In this document: one piece after another, positions 34,722 through 46,635 of the stretch | Numbering within the stretch: the first letter of the stretch is position 1 | Layout: each line of letters begins with the position of its first letter | Origin: Selaginella moellendorffii | Lineage: Eukaryota > Streptophyta > Lycopodiopsida > Selaginellales > Selaginellaceae | DNA length: 64,000 nucleotides | Direction: 5' to 3' | Assembly (NCBI RefSeq): GCF_000143415.4 | Contig: NW_003314360.1 | Location: 1-64,000 of the forward strand | Position numbers and translations under genes: made by a program | The notes under the pieces: generated by a model | Database searches by the model: none | Told to the model about the DNA's origin: nothing | Seen by the model: the letters and a program-made list of their open reading frames with translations, nothing else

Positions 34722-36514
34722 TGTCAGCGACTAATTTTTCCATTCTACTTTAGTCACTTAACCACACCTCCAACCACTTGGAGGAGTCTCATTCACAACC
34801 TCCATAAGTCCAACTCAGGACTTGGGGCTTGCTAGCCCTGAGAATGGCATCCATGCCACCCAACCTTAGCACTTGGTCCAAGTGCTCCACGTGTCCGATC
34901 CCATGATCGACACCCCAAGGTACCACCGACGTATCGGCCCGTTACGCTAAGGCCATGCCCATTTACCTTGGTCACACTGGTGGTCCAACACCACCTATAT
35001 TCCAATCCCGTCTCTCAAAGACTGGGTCATCCGTCCATGAGTGATCATCCCAGATCCACTCCTTAACATCCTTAGGATGCCTACAGACATGGGGAATAGC
35101 CTTCCCAGATATCTCTGTTCCGGTCCCCACCAAGTCCCTTTTCGACCATGGCCGTGTTCGCCAACACTGCCACTGGATCGAGGCCCACAGGCCCGACCAT
35201 TACATCCCACGGTCCTCTGGGACTTCCTCACCACACGACTGTGTCCTTGGTCACTACCCCAGAGGACTGCTCCTCTTCCTTTCCACAGTCTGGGCCTTTG
35301 GGACAACATTTCGGAACACCGTGGCCTTACGCGAGCCACCTGGGTACTCTCCTCGCCTTTCGCCTTTAGGTGCTCTAGCCATGGGCTTAGAGCGAGGTTC
35401 CGTTGAGCCACGACAGGTGTCCAAGTAGGTAGTGCCACCCACACTTGGACTGGGAGCATCGGCCAGTCGATCTCCCGGGGGAACTAGAGCCGGCTCTTGA
35501 ACACTTCACCAAGCTACCCCGCTTGTCGGTCCGTGTTCACTCTAGTCTTGGACTTCCCAATGGGCAGCTCATCACCCAACACTGGGTCTGGCCTTCCTGG
35601 GCCAAACTGGCCTTTCCTGGCCAAGCTGGCTCCACTGCAGTCCTCCCCCTACTATACTTTTGGAGCTCACCAAACCCCCCAGGGTCTGGGAGACGAACGC
35701 TTTGGGCTTTCACCCTCTCAGGCTTCGAACTCGGACTCGGACTCGGGCTCGGACTCGGACTCGGACTCGGACTCGGATTCGAACTCGGCCTCGGACTCGG
35801 CCTCGGCCTCGGTCTCGGTCTCGGTCCTGATCTCGGTCTCGGTCTCGGTCCCGGTCTCGGTCTTGGTCCCGGTCTCGACTTCGGACTCCATCTCGGGTCC
35901 ATCTCGGACTCCATCTCGGACTCCACCTCGGACTCCATCTCGGGTCCTTCTCGGACTCCATCTCGGACTCCATCTCGGGTCCATCTCGGGTCCATCTCGG
36001 ACTCCATCTCGGACTCCACTTCGGACTCCATATCGGACTCCACTTCGGGTCCATCTCGGACTCCACTTTGGGTCCATCTCGGACTCCAACTCGGGTCCGC
36101 CTCGGACTCCATCTCGGACTCCATCTCGGGTCCATCTCGGACTCCATCTCGGACTCCACTTCGGACTCCATATCGGACTCCACTTCGGGTCCATCTCGGA
36201 CTCCACTTCGGGTCCATCTCGGACTCCACTTCGGGTCCATCTCGGACTCCAACTCGGGTCCGCCTCGGACTCCATCTCGGACACTTCCATGTGTCATGTG
36301 TTGGTCCTTTTTGGGTCCCTTTTTGAAGCCTCGCTTATTGCTCTCTTTGTGCTTGTTCCTCGAGCACTTCGTTGGGAGTTCCACTCCCGCTCTCGACCTT
36401 TCAAGTCGGAGCTTTTAGTCCAAACGTGTTACGCTCGTTTAGTTTTCGCTTCGGCCACTACCACGTGGCACCCTTCCAGCTCCACTTTGGGGCCTAGGGA
36501 TTTTGTGTCTCACA
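34722..36514 (-). repeat. LARD 5' LTR (1793 bp) with internal minisatellite
   Basis: Partner of 28825-30594; only scattered substitutions are visible. The minisatellite spans about 35727-36282. By orientation this is the 5' LTR and should carry the promoter, but no TATA box was identified with confidence. Confidence 0.9.
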
Positions 36515-37831
36515 CTAGCAACAGCCTTTGAATCATTGAAGTAGTCACTCTACGCGGCCCCGGTACTCCAACCACTAGAACGACAACTTCCTTCCGAAAT
36601 TTACATCATGACTAGCATAGAGGCTTTTGGAGTATGCCTTTGCCAACATTTAGAGCCTAACAAGCCACCACATGCAATATATTATGCCTCACATTCGTTC
36701 AAGGAGACTGAGAAGAAGTACGTGGATGTGGAAAAAGAAGTAATGGCTATTGTTTACACCTTGGAGCAATTTTGTCACTTTCTCACTGGAGCCCATATCC
36801 ATTTCCATGTCTATTTTAATGTGTTGACCTTTTTTTATAGCAACCGGTTCACAATCCTTATACTTTATCTTGGATTGTGATTATCCAAGAGTTCTAGCCA
36901 ACTTTTCACATGCGGCGGAAGCGTGTGATGGATCCGAGCGAGTTCTTGGTTGCTGAAGCTACCTCCTTCGTGGTCCCAGCAGTGTTATAGGACATTGCAG
37001 TGTACCTAGATTCAAGCAAGTTCTTAGCAGATTCCTCACCAGTGCAACAAAAGGCATTGGAGATCTAAGCACGAGTGTTTTGCCTTCTTGACGGACACCT
37101 TCACAAGAGGACTTCTTAGGATGTTTTGTTGCAGTGTGTGGGTGAACATGGGGTTCTTGAGCTCCTTCGTGCTTTCCACTCTTATGTGGGGCATTTCTCG
37201 GGACAGGTCACAACACTACTCCTCTAGCGCCATAGCTACTTTTGGCCTCAGATTCACCAAGACAGCTTGGATTATGCAAAGGAATGTGAGCAATGCCAAC
37301 AATGTTCCATGTCTTCCTTTCCAACTTGTCACTTCTCTGGGTCCCTTTTTCTAGTGGGGACTTGACTCGTTGGCCCGATCAACCCATTGAGCTCAAAAGG
37401 ATAACGATACATCATCATGGTGATGGACTATTTCATGAAATGGGTTGAGGCCATCCCTCTGCGACAAGTAGATCAATAATCTATAGTGAAATTTGTCTAC
37501 AAGTACATCGTTTGCCAATTGGAGTTCCTGCAATTTTGATTTCTGATTATGGTAGCGGCTTCCTTGGACAAGTAATGTAGCATCTTCTCCAGCAGCTGCA
37601 GGTCAAGCACATGAAGAGCAACAGCTACTATCCTGAGTGCAATAGCAATGTAGAGTCCAGCAACAAGATATTAAAAACAATCATCTCAAAGCTTGTGGAG
37701 GATCACCCAAGGCGTTGGCACGAGCATTTGGTTATGGCATTGTGGGCCTTTCAGACGTCCATCTCTGTGACCCCATTCTCTCTTGTCTATGGGACAGAGG
37801 CCGTGCATCCAGTAGAGATCCAAGTGCCATC
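36515..37831 (+). mobile_element. Ty3/gypsy RNase H and integrase fragment (middle of split element)
   Basis: Continues the fragment at 28580-28824. It reads a broken AFESL and APVLQPL, then EAFGVCLCQ and HAIYYASHSFKETEKKYVDV with EKEVMAIVYTLEQF (36620-36770), a gypsy RNase H. Later, in several frames, come LISDYGSGFLGQ, SNSYYPECNSNVESSNKIL and HEHLVMALWAFQTSISVTPF (37550-37790), the integrase core. It breaks at IQVPS, where the chromovirus inserted, and resumes at 43451. Many stops; dead. Confidence 0.82.
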
Positions 37832-38236
37832 TGTCAAGAATCCCCCAATTCTTGCCACATTCCTAACTCTCGCCGGATTCCTGACCTGCAGACCACATTC
37901 CTGATTCTCGAGACACTTCCCTATTCCTGACTCTCGAGACATTCTTGACTCTTGAGACACTTCCCTATTCCTGACTCTCAAGACACTTCCCGATTCCTGA
38001 GTCTCGAGCCACATTCCTGATATTGATGTGGCGCCTCCTCGACCTCAACTATATTTAGGCCGTCCTCAATCCAAGAGTGGTGGAGCTTCATCAACCTATA
38101 ATATATATAGGTTAGCCTTGTTCCATTTCTCCACAATCTGAATCAACACCAGTCTAAGGCTTCTTCTTTGTTTTCACTAGCTTTTTCTCTTTGTCTTTAG
38201 CATTTTCCAATCTTGATCTTGTTGGGGGTCTTGACA
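37832..38236 (+). repeat. Chromovirus 5' LTR
   Basis: 405 bp. The first 180 bp contain five to six copies of a short CCTGACTCTCGAGACACTTCC-like unit in tandem. The right LTR lacks one such unit, which explains most of the 18-bp length difference. Confidence 0.9.
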
Positions 38237-38333
38237 GTTTGATTCAGATTGTGGTTTTTGCTTTTCTTTTAGCTCTCTTTGATTATTTGATTGCCTTTGT
38301 CTTTTTCCCCCTTTCTTTTCTTTCTTCTTGCCA

Positions 38334-39305
38334 ATGGAGTCTCCAAGCCATCCTAATTTTTTTGCCGAAGTCCTTGCAAAAATCCAGTCTTAGAATACCG
38401 AGTTGAAAGTGACCCTTCTTCGCATGCAGTAGGAGCTTGCTTCACTTTCGGCTCAAGGATCCAGCAAAGTTCCTGAACCGAAGGTGAGTTTTCTGGCGAA
38501 ATTTTCAGGCAAGCGTTCGGAGCTTCGTGGATTTTTGAACCAAATGGAGCTGATCTTTGCACTTCAACATTGGCGGTACCCCACTCCCAAGTCTCAAATC
38601 GGCACGATTGGGACGTTGCTCGAGGGTGCAGCTTTGTCATGGTTTTCTCCTCTTCTGGAGAAGAGCATGAAAGGGGTCGTGGTTCCGGAGCTGATGGATC
38701 TTCAATTGTTCAAAGAGAAGCTCGAAGTATGTTTTGGCGAGACGGATCGGGTTCGGGCTGCTACCACAAAGATGAGACGTCTCTCTCAGGGGTCTCGTCC
38801 TGCCTCGATCTACGCTGCAGAGTTCCAACTCCTTGCCTTGGACACTCAGTGGGATGAGCGGGCCCTGATTGACCAATTTTGTTTCGGCCTCAACAACGGT
38901 GTCAAGGATTTGTTGCTCACCATGGAGGATCCCAAGGACCTGTTGGACGCCATCAACAAAGCTGTTCGATGTGACAATCGTCTCTTTGAACATCGTCAGG
39001 AAAGTCGCCGCGCCGCTGTTTTTCTGTCCCAGACTCAGGAATCCCAGCTTGAGTCTTCGGGGCATAGTCCTGAACCTACTGCTCCGGTCCCAATGGATAT
39101 TTTTGGTACTCCCCGACTCATTAGAGGGAAGTTGAGTCCTGCTGAGAAGCAACGTCGAATATCTCATAATCTTTGCCTCTACTGTGCTGATCCTAATCAC
39201 AAAGCAGCTGTGTGTCCCAAGAAGCCTCCCCGATTGCTCGAGTTCACTCTGCCTCAAAGTCCACCTCTGTTGCAGTCGGGAAACGACCCTGTCCAAACAG
39301 AGTAG
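38334..39305 (+). pseudogene. Chromovirus gag
   Basis: The ATG at 38334 opens the gag frame, but TAG codons at 38391 and 38430 interrupt it before the conserved capsid-like part. That part reads FSGKRSELRGFLNQMELIF, then LEGAALSWFSPL and IYAAEFQLLA, with a zinc knuckle CLYCADPNHKAAVC near 39175. The frame ends at TAG 39303-39305 and overlaps the pol frame, which is in the -1 register, as expected for frameshift expression. Confidence 0.85.
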
Positions 39306-41530
39306 GAGCTGTCTGTTTGGACTCCCTGAATAAAAATCACTTTTCTTCCTTATCAAGCTCCTCACCACCTTTCATCAAAGCCACCACCAATTCCCGCAAC
39401 TTCTGCGTCCCATGTCTCCTTTCTTTCACTGGACAATCAGGACTCAAGGCTTTGGCGCTACTGGACTCGGGTGCAACTTCCTGCTTCATGGACACGGACT
39501 TTGCTGCCCGACATCACGTTCCTCTTTCTCCTACCATACGGGATATGAGGGTTGAAGGCATCGGCGGGTATTTTGTGTCTCCATCTTCTGGACTTAGGGA
39601 AACGTTGCCCATTCAAGTACACATTGGGTCCACCGTCACCGATATCGCCTTCAACATCATCAACAGCAAGTCCTCCTCTGTGGTGCTCGGTCTTCCTTGG
39701 TTCCAACTACATCAGCCTCAAATTTGTTGGAAGGACTTACAACTCATCTCTCCCACATCACCATCTCCCACGGCTTCCCCTGCTGTTCATCAAGTCTGAA
39801 TCAGGAAAAGTTCCCTAAACTCAAATCGGGGTTCTGTTCCTGACTCTACGAAGTTTTCACCCTCTTCTTTTTTCTCTCTTCCATCTTACACTGGACAGTA
39901 TCCTCGTCTCATCATTCCATTTAGTCGTACACCTCCTCCTATCTCCACAATCACTATGCAAGAACTCCTTCATGAAGAACCTATTTTCCTTTTTGCTTTG
40001 CATGTTTTTCCTGTCAGTCTTCCTGAGAAGTATCATGATTTTGGGGATGTGTTTGACAAGAAAAAAGCTAGTGTACTGCCTGCTCATCGGCCTTATGACT
40101 GTCCCATTGATTTACAGGAAGGAGCGTCGCCTCCGTGGGGGCCTATCTACAGGTTATCCCCGTCCGAGCTTAAGGCCCTCAAAGAGTACGTGGATGAGAA
40201 CCTTGCCTCAGGGTTCATTCAGCATTCGCAGTCCCCGGCTGGAGTGCCTGTCTTCTTTATCAAGAAGAAGGATGGGAGTTTGCGGCTAGTCATCGATTAC
40301 CGAGGTTTGAACAAGGTGACTGTTCGGAACCGTTATCCGCTGCCCCTGATCTCGGACCTGTTGGAACGCCTCGGCGGTGCCCACTTCTTCACCAAGTTTG
40401 ACCTCCGTGGCGCATACAACCTGATCCGGATCCGGCCTGGTGATGAATGGAAGACTGCGTTCCGAACCCGCTATGGCCACTTCGAGTACACTGTCATGCC
40501 ATTTGGCTTGACAAATGCTCCAGCAGTTTTCCAACACATGGCGAACAACGTCTTTCGGGAGTTTCTTGATCAGATGGTGATCGTCTACCTCGATGACATC
40601 CTCATCTACTCAAGAACTCAGGAGGAGCACGACGAACATGTACGCAAGGTGTTGACGAAGCTGCGAGAACACGGTCTATACGCGAAGCTTGAGAAATGTT
40701 CCTTCGATCAGCAGTCTGTGGAGTTCCTTGGGTACATTGTCACTCCTGAGGGTATCACGATGGATCCTATCAAAGTCAAGACTATTCTCGAGTGGGAGCC
40801 TCCACAATCAATGTCGGACGTTCAGGTTTTCCTTGGCTTCGCCAACTTCTACCGCAAATTCATTGATCACTACTCTGACATTGTCCTTCCTCTCACGCAT
40901 CTCACTCGCAAGGATGTTCCCTTTTCTTGGTCTACTGCTGCCCAGCACGCCTTCGACACTCTCAAGGCAGCCTTCAGTTCTGCTCCCGTTTTGATCCATG
41001 CTGATTCCTCACAACCTTTCTTCATCGAGGCTGACGCCTCCGACTTTGCCATCGGTGCTGTGTTGTCTCAACTCGGAGCGAATCAAGAACTTCATCCGGT
41101 CGCTTTCCATTCTCGGAAATTCCAGCCTGCAGAGATCAATTACGAAATCCATGACAAGGAGCTCCTTGCCATCGTGGATTCCTTTGGAGAGTGGCGCCAT
41201 TTCTTGGAGGGGGCGGGCCATCAAACAACAGTCTGGACGGATCACAAAAATCTCGAGTACTTTGCCACTTCTCGAGTTTTAAGCCGTCGTCAAGCAAGGT
41301 GGGCACAATTCTTGAGTCGGTTTGACTTTGTTATCAAGTACAGACCTGGAAAGCTTCAAGGCCTTCCTGATGCTCTTTCAAGGCGCTCCTATCTCAGTCT
41401 CAGGCCTGGTAATCCTGCCTTCGATCAACAGGATCAAATTATCCTCGGTCCTGATTGGCTTCAAGTTATGGCAATTTCCCTGGCCCCTCAGGACTCCTCC
41501 TTGATGGATGCCATCAGAAACGATCTTTAA
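39306..41530 (+). pseudogene. Chromovirus protease, reverse transcriptase and RNase H
   Basis: One frame with a single TGA at 39797-39799. The protease has LALLDSGATSCFMD and VVLGLPWF. The reverse transcriptase shows FIKKKDGSLRLVIDYRGLNK, FDLRGAYNLIRI and MPFGLTNAP, with the catalytic YLDDILIYS near 40590. RNase H has EADASDFAIGAVLSQ and YEIHDKELLAIV. The frame closes at TAA 41528-41530. Both catalytic cores look complete. Confidence 0.92.
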
Positions 41531-43052
41531 TCCGATGATCTTGCCAGCGACATTTTCCCCCATCTTTAGGCTGGACACCCTGTCACTCCCGATTGCCGGC
41601 GATTTGACGAGTTCGAGTTCTTAGATGGCTTATTATACCGTGGGGAGCAGCTTTACGTTCCTGAAGGTGATGCTCGAAGGTTGGTCCTAATGGCGTGCCA
41701 CGATAGCCCGACTGCTGGTCACTTCGGCATTGCGAAAACCTATGAGCTAGTTGCACGGGACTTTTGGTGGCCTCACATGGACGACTACATCAAAGCTTTT
41801 GTTACCTCCTGTGACACTTGCGCCCGGAATAAGGTACCTCGCCACCTTCCTTCAGGTTTGCTTCGTTCCCTTCTGGTCCCTTCAGGTCCTTGGGAATCCA
41901 TCTCCATGGATTTCTTGAGTGATCTTCCGAGTTCTGGAGGCTTCAACAGCATTTTAGTCATGGTGGATCGCTTCACAAAGATGGCGCACTTCTTGCCATG
42001 TACCAAGGAGTTTTCGGGTGAGGACATGGCAAAACTGGTATTCAGGGAAATTTTCCGACTTCATGGGATTCCTACAGATGTGGTTTCGGATCGGGGGACC
42101 TTAGTTCATCTCTCATTTCTGGTAATGGTTTTTGCAGCTGCTTGGAGTGAAGGCCAACCTCTCTTCGGCATACCATCCTCAAACTGATGGGCAGTCCGAG
42201 CGAACGATTCAGATGTTGGAACAATTCTTGAGGTGCTTCATCAACTATCATCAGGATAACTGGTTCGATATCCTTCCCCTTGCTGAGTTCTCCTATAACA
42301 ACTCTGTTCACTCCTCTCTTCGAATTTCCCCCTTCTTTGCAAACTCTGGCTGAAATCCCCGATTCAATCTCTCACTTCCTTCTCCATCCGAATCCTCTCA
42401 TTCAAATCCCCGCTCTGAGGCATTTGTCTCCAACCTCCAAGAAATCCACAACTCCATCTCCTTCCACCTCTATCGTGCTCAGGAATCTCACAAAACATTT
42501 GCCAATGTCCATCGTCAGGATTGTCCCCCTTACAATATCGGGGATAAAGTTTGGCTCCTCAGGCGAAATATCTCCACCACCAGGCCCTGTCCAAAACTTG
42601 ATTTCAAACGCCTCGGTCCTTTCCCTATCACTGCCATCATTAATCCTGTCACTTATCGCCTTGCACTTCCCTCCTCATATCAAATTCACCCTGTTTTTCA
42701 TTCCTCTCTCCTTGAGCCTTATATTCCCAGTCCTATTCCCAATCGGGTCATTCCTCCACCTCCACCAGTGCAGCTCGAGGATGGGTCTGAGTACAAGGTT
42801 TAGGACATCCTTGATTCCAAGATTTCACGGTCTAAACTCTACTATTTGGTCGACTGGAAGGGTTACGGGCCTGAAGAACGCACTTGGGAACCTGCGGACA
42901 ACCTGATTCATTCTCCTGACCTTGTTCAGGACTTCCATCGCCGCTATCCTAGTCGTCCCAGTCCTCATTCTTTTTCTCCATCTCCCATCCCTCGCCGCTC
43001 ATCTCATCCTCCTCGTCGTTCTCATTCACATTCTCGTTCCACTCGTTCTTGA
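41531..43052 (+). pseudogene. Chromovirus integrase and chromodomain
   Basis: The same frame continues past a TAG (41567). It has the zinc-binding HDSPTAGHFGIAKTYELV and CDTCARNK and the catalytic core SMDFLSDLP, MVDRFTKMAHFLP and VVSDRG. A frameshift near 42110-42130 leads to SSAYHPQTDGQSERT. Two more stops follow (42351 and 42801). The chromodomain KLYYLVDWKGYGPEERTWEP lies at about 42834-42893, with a basic Ser/Arg/Pro tail to TGA 43050. In this family the chromodomain targets integration to marked chromatin. Confidence 0.9.
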
Positions 43053-43063
43053 GGAGGGGGTGC

Positions 43064-43450
43064 TGTCAGGAATCCCCCAATTCTTGCCACATTCTTGACT
43101 CTCGCCAGATTCCTGACCTGCAGACCACATTCCTGATTCTCGAGACACTTCCCTATTCCTGACTCTCGAGACACTTCTCTATTCCTGACTCTCAAGACAC
43201 TTCCCGATTCCTGAGTCTCGAGCCACATTCCTGATATTGATGTGGCGCCTCCTCGACCTCAGCTATATTTAGGCCGTCCTCGATCCAAGAGTGGTGGAGC
43301 TTCATCAACCTATAGTATACATAGGTTAGCCTTGTTCCATTTCTCCACAATCTGAATCAACACTAGTCTAAGGTTTCTTCTTTGTTTTCACTAGCTTTTT
43401 TTCTTTGTCTTTAGCATTTTCCAGTCTTGATCTTGTTGGGGGTCTTGACA
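43064..43450 (+). repeat. Chromovirus 3' LTR
   Basis: 387 bp, TG...CA, close match to 37832-38236 with a handful of substitutions and one missing tandem unit. Confidence 0.9.
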
Positions 43451-44895
43451 CTATCACTCTCACTTTTGCTTTGATACACAATAGCAATGCAACTTAGCAA
43501 TGAGGACAAACTTCATGTGTGTGACTTGGAGGTTCTTGCCTTAGAAGAACAGCAATGAGCTATGATTGAACATCTCCTTTGAGACAAACAGAAGATCAAG
43601 TCAGTCATTAATCACCAGCGATCTACTGAACCATTCGAGGATGGCGATCTTGTTCTACTGAAGGAGTTCACGCCACCTTTGAAGTTCTCTCCTCACTGGA
43701 CAAGCCCTTACTTTGTCCAGCAACACATTAGAGGTGGAGCATACGTGCTAGTAGATGCAAATAAATGTGAGCTCCCACACACGCTTCATCCGGTGAGGTG
43801 TTCCTCTTCTCTTCTTTTTCTTTTGCTTCCTTTCTTTCACTTTACTTTCATGGCCTCTTTTCTTACTTTCAGAGGGTGTTTCTCCACTAGAACATAGCTC
43901 TTGCCTTGGATTTCATGCTCAAGTTGTGTATGGAAGTTCCTCACTTGGCTTAGTCTATATTCCAAGTTCTTTGGCCCTTCCCTTACCATTACTCTACCCC
44001 ATACATTCCCCACACCCATTCCATATCATCTACATTCACAGATCCATCACCAATCACTCCCAGTAGTGTTGCCCACACTTACCTCTAAATGCTTGTCTTG
44101 CATCTTTCATTCTTTCATTATCATCCACATCTCTATTTGAGGTCATATTTACACCATACCATGGACATATATACATGCACCAGCAGAAGACACCACCTCA
44201 TTTAGACGTGCTGTTTTTGAGATATCATTATGACTATTTGTCGATGACGTGCTAGCTTTTCTGGAGTGACCTTCTTCTAACCAGGTGAACTTGTTCACTC
44301 AAGGCACCTAGGTGGATCTTTAGGCATAGAAGCTGAAGCCACTTTCTCCTGCTCTAGCACTCAGTGGACACATGTCACCTCTCTTTACTGGCAATCTAGC
44401 GACTATGCCATCCTTTTTAGTTGTGGTTTTCTTCAATCTGACACATTAGACCATAGGCCTAACACTTTAAGAAATGGCCACCTTCTCAGAGTGCCACCAC
44501 CATCTCGGTACTCTTTACCTCTCTTTTATTCTCGATTTTAGCCAATCCTTGGAGCATACTGAAGTCATCATGTGACTGTATTTGCATATTACACTTTTCT
44601 GAGCTAAAATCCAGGTAGGGTTAAGTTCTTTGGGTACTCACTTTTTTTCCTCTATTTTTCTTCTTTTTTAACACTTTTATGCACTTTTTCTTTTACATTA
44701 GGGTCTAGTTACTGGGCTTTCCTCCCTATCTTCAAATTTTGCACTTACCTCTTTTCTTTCTTTTTCCACATTGCTTTTTAAAGTTTCTACTATTTCACAT
44801 AGTTACCAGCACTTGGCATCAGTAGCAGAGGTACACTCTACACTCTTCAGAGGGTTCTGGCATATCTGAAGTCAGCGTGATCCACCATAGTTGCA
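43451..44895 (+). mobile_element. Ty3/gypsy 3' part (right end of split element)
   Basis: It resumes the element broken at 37831: EPFEDGDLVLLKEFTPPLKF, then HWTSPYFVQQHIRGGAYVLV (43632-43760), the integrase C-terminal domain. About 1.1 kb of non-coding 3' sequence follows. Segments near 44530-44660 match 58170-58270 and 59887-59930 of the second copy. They include GGTTAAGTTCTTTGGGTACT, the uninterrupted form of the solo-LTR site at 58272. Confidence 0.75.
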
Positions 44896-45259
44896 TGTTA
44901 GGGCATGGCCACTTAGAAAGTATGTATGAGAGAGAGGGAATATTATGATTATGATCCTTAGAATATTCCCCATCTTCTTTGTATAAAACCCTTGCCCCAT
45001 AAGGGCAAAATAGGAGGGGGGAACATTTATGAAGAGCTTTGGAACATTGCTAAGGAAACAACTTTAGAAAAAAGTTCACAGTATTCACAATTTGTGAGAA
45101 ATGCACCAACTTAAATGAGTTAGAAGCAACCTCTTTCTCTAACGCAAATGTGCTATCAACTCAAATAACTTTCAGCCATCGTTGATACTAAAGGCTCTCT
45201 CATCAAACAATTGCTCATTTTCCAGTTGGCTTAAGGGGAGAGAGATAAGGTGTGCTACA
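44896..45259 (+). repeat. Gypsy LTR with TATA box, followed by a primer-binding site
   Basis: Starts TGTTAGGGC and ends GTGCTACA, a TG...CA unit of 364 bp. TATAAAA at 44982-44988 is a likely promoter. Two bases after the end lies TGGTATCGGAGC (45262-45273), a tRNA-Met-type primer site. A partial relative starts at 60067 with the same TGTTAGGG and the same GTATAAAACCCTTGCC. Confidence 0.65.
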
Positions 45260-45273
45260 TGTGGTATCGGAGC

Positions 45274-45843
45274 AAGAAATGACCAACGGAGTTAACCACC
45301 CTTGCTACTCTAGGTATTACCTAGCTTATAAAAGTGTGATATACCCCTACCCACAGGGATATAGAGAGAAAAGCCAGAGGCCCAACCCTCACGAGCAAAG
45401 AAACCAAACCCGTTGGTAAGGTTTAGATAGATTATTATAAATAAATAGTTAAAATTATTTACACGGTCACGCCCTTTTAATAAAATAAGGAATATCAAGA
45501 GAGAGGCAGGTGATATGACAGTCAATAGTAACTACCCCATGACTAAAGATTTCACTATGTACACGTAGTGTCAAAGATAGTTTATCTATACTGGCCCAAA
45601 CAGAAAGATCAAGAGATAAGCTCTATTTCGTTAAAGTGGGATTTATTCAGTAAAATGGGACTAGGTACAAATTTTCAAGTATTTGAAAATGACGTGAAAT
45701 TATATGTTTTTTATCTAGGGGCTAGACATATCTGGGTCATGGTGACTAGCGCGGTGACTTTATGTCCAGACTGAGTCCATCTGGTTGTATAATAAATCTC
45801 ATTGTCAAGGTGAACAAGCCGAATCTGAAGCTAAAGAAGAGCG
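45274..45843. other. Non-coding, unknown
   Basis: Possible retroelement leader after the primer site, then AT-rich sequence. No gene recognised. Confidence 0.3.
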
Positions 45844-46275
45844 ATGGCATGCGCGCACACACTATTTGTTTGTTCATTGAGCGTGTGGTGAGCTTTCCAA
45901 GATGAACGTCATTCCTATTAGCCAGACATATAACTTAATGGTGAGAACATTTAGATATTATTCAATGTTATCTTTTTCTAACGAATCTAATTGTGAAGGT
46001 GTAGCAAGAGGCATTGCTAGTCTAGAGAAGTCATTTAACTCATTTGACCCTTGAAATTTTCATGAAACAAAATAATATTCATATTATTAAGGAATTTCTC
46101 TAGTACCTTTTTTTTACGACATAGAGGCTTGCATTTCTTTCAAAGGTGATTTAGTAAAAGGCCTGAGGGCACATGCCATTCTATTTCTCAGACCGGTATT
46201 AAGATATACTAGTGCAAAGGGAAAAAGGTATTTGGTGATCAAGTAAATGGCATGAGGGCACACGCCATTATAAGC

Positions 46276-46635
46276 CTAAGCGCTAGTGGACACCTCCTTT
46301 TTGGTACTCTCAGCGGTACTATCATCCTTCTCCGGGTCAGTTGTTTTGCTTTGGATTGTTGTCTCTGACGTTACTGGGGCGTTCTCGATAGTTGTTAATG
46401 TTGCGGTTTGTTCAGAAAAATGATCACATGGAGTATAGTACGGGGAGTTTGGAAGACTTATATATTCTACATCTTCACCTATCTCCTTCTCCGTCTCCTT
46501 TTCTGCCTCACTTACAGATTTTGTGCTTGCCATGAGAACGCTCTTCACCCTAAAATATGGAGTTCGTTGTGTTATAAAAGGAAACCAACACACACGCTGC
46601 AAGGGAATGATGGTACATAAAGCACGTAAGCCCAC
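46276..46635 (-). CDS. Small acidic Ser/Thr/Glu-rich frame in the transposon-like unit
   Basis: A frame of up to 119 codons; an internal Met gives about 85 codons. It is rich in Thr, Ser, Glu and Lys, with no recognisable domain. It lies downstream of the DUF7869-like gene on the same strand between palindromic 22-mers. It could be a 3' exon of that gene, an accessory gene or chance. Confidence 0.25.
   Translation of the reverse strand: MGLRALCTIIPLQRVCWFPFITQRTPYFRVKSVLMASTKSVSEAEKETEKEIGEDVEYISLPNSPYYTPCDHFSEQTATLTTIENAPVTSETTIQSKTTDPEKDDSTAESTKKEVSTSA

Larger units (their letters stand above)
28825..36514 (-). mobile_element. Complete non-autonomous LTR retrotransposon, LARD type
   Basis: Two near-identical long LTRs (28825-30594 and 34722-36514) enclose 4.1 kb without any recognisable protein gene. 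The outer ends are TG...CA, and the 5-bp target duplication CTAGC is perfect (28820-28824 and 36515-36519). The element is read on the minus strand, because a primer site TGGTATCGGAGC (34718-34707) lies three bases inside the right LTR. A purine-rich tract, GGGTGGTGGAG on the minus strand, abuts the left LTR. Long LTRs plus a long non-coding interior define LARDs, which borrow proteins from an autonomous relative. LTR similarity and the perfect duplication suggest a recent insertion. Confidence 0.92.
37832..43450 (+). mobile_element. Chromodomain Ty3/gypsy retrotransposon, full length but inactive
   Basis: LTRs 37832-38236 (405 bp) and 43064-43450 (387 bp) begin TGTCAAGA or TGTCAGGA and end TCTTGACA. 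The flanking 5-mers CCATC (37827-37831) and CTATC (43451-43455) are a target duplication with one later change; a related uninterrupted copy at 57970 reads CCATCACTC. Order inside: gag, protease, reverse transcriptase, RNase H, integrase, chromodomain. A polypurine tract GAGGAGGGGG (43051-43060) precedes the right LTR. The 5' primer site is not the common tRNA-Met type. Chromodomain elements of the Tcn1 group are known from non-seed plants; membership is inferred. Confidence 0.92.
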
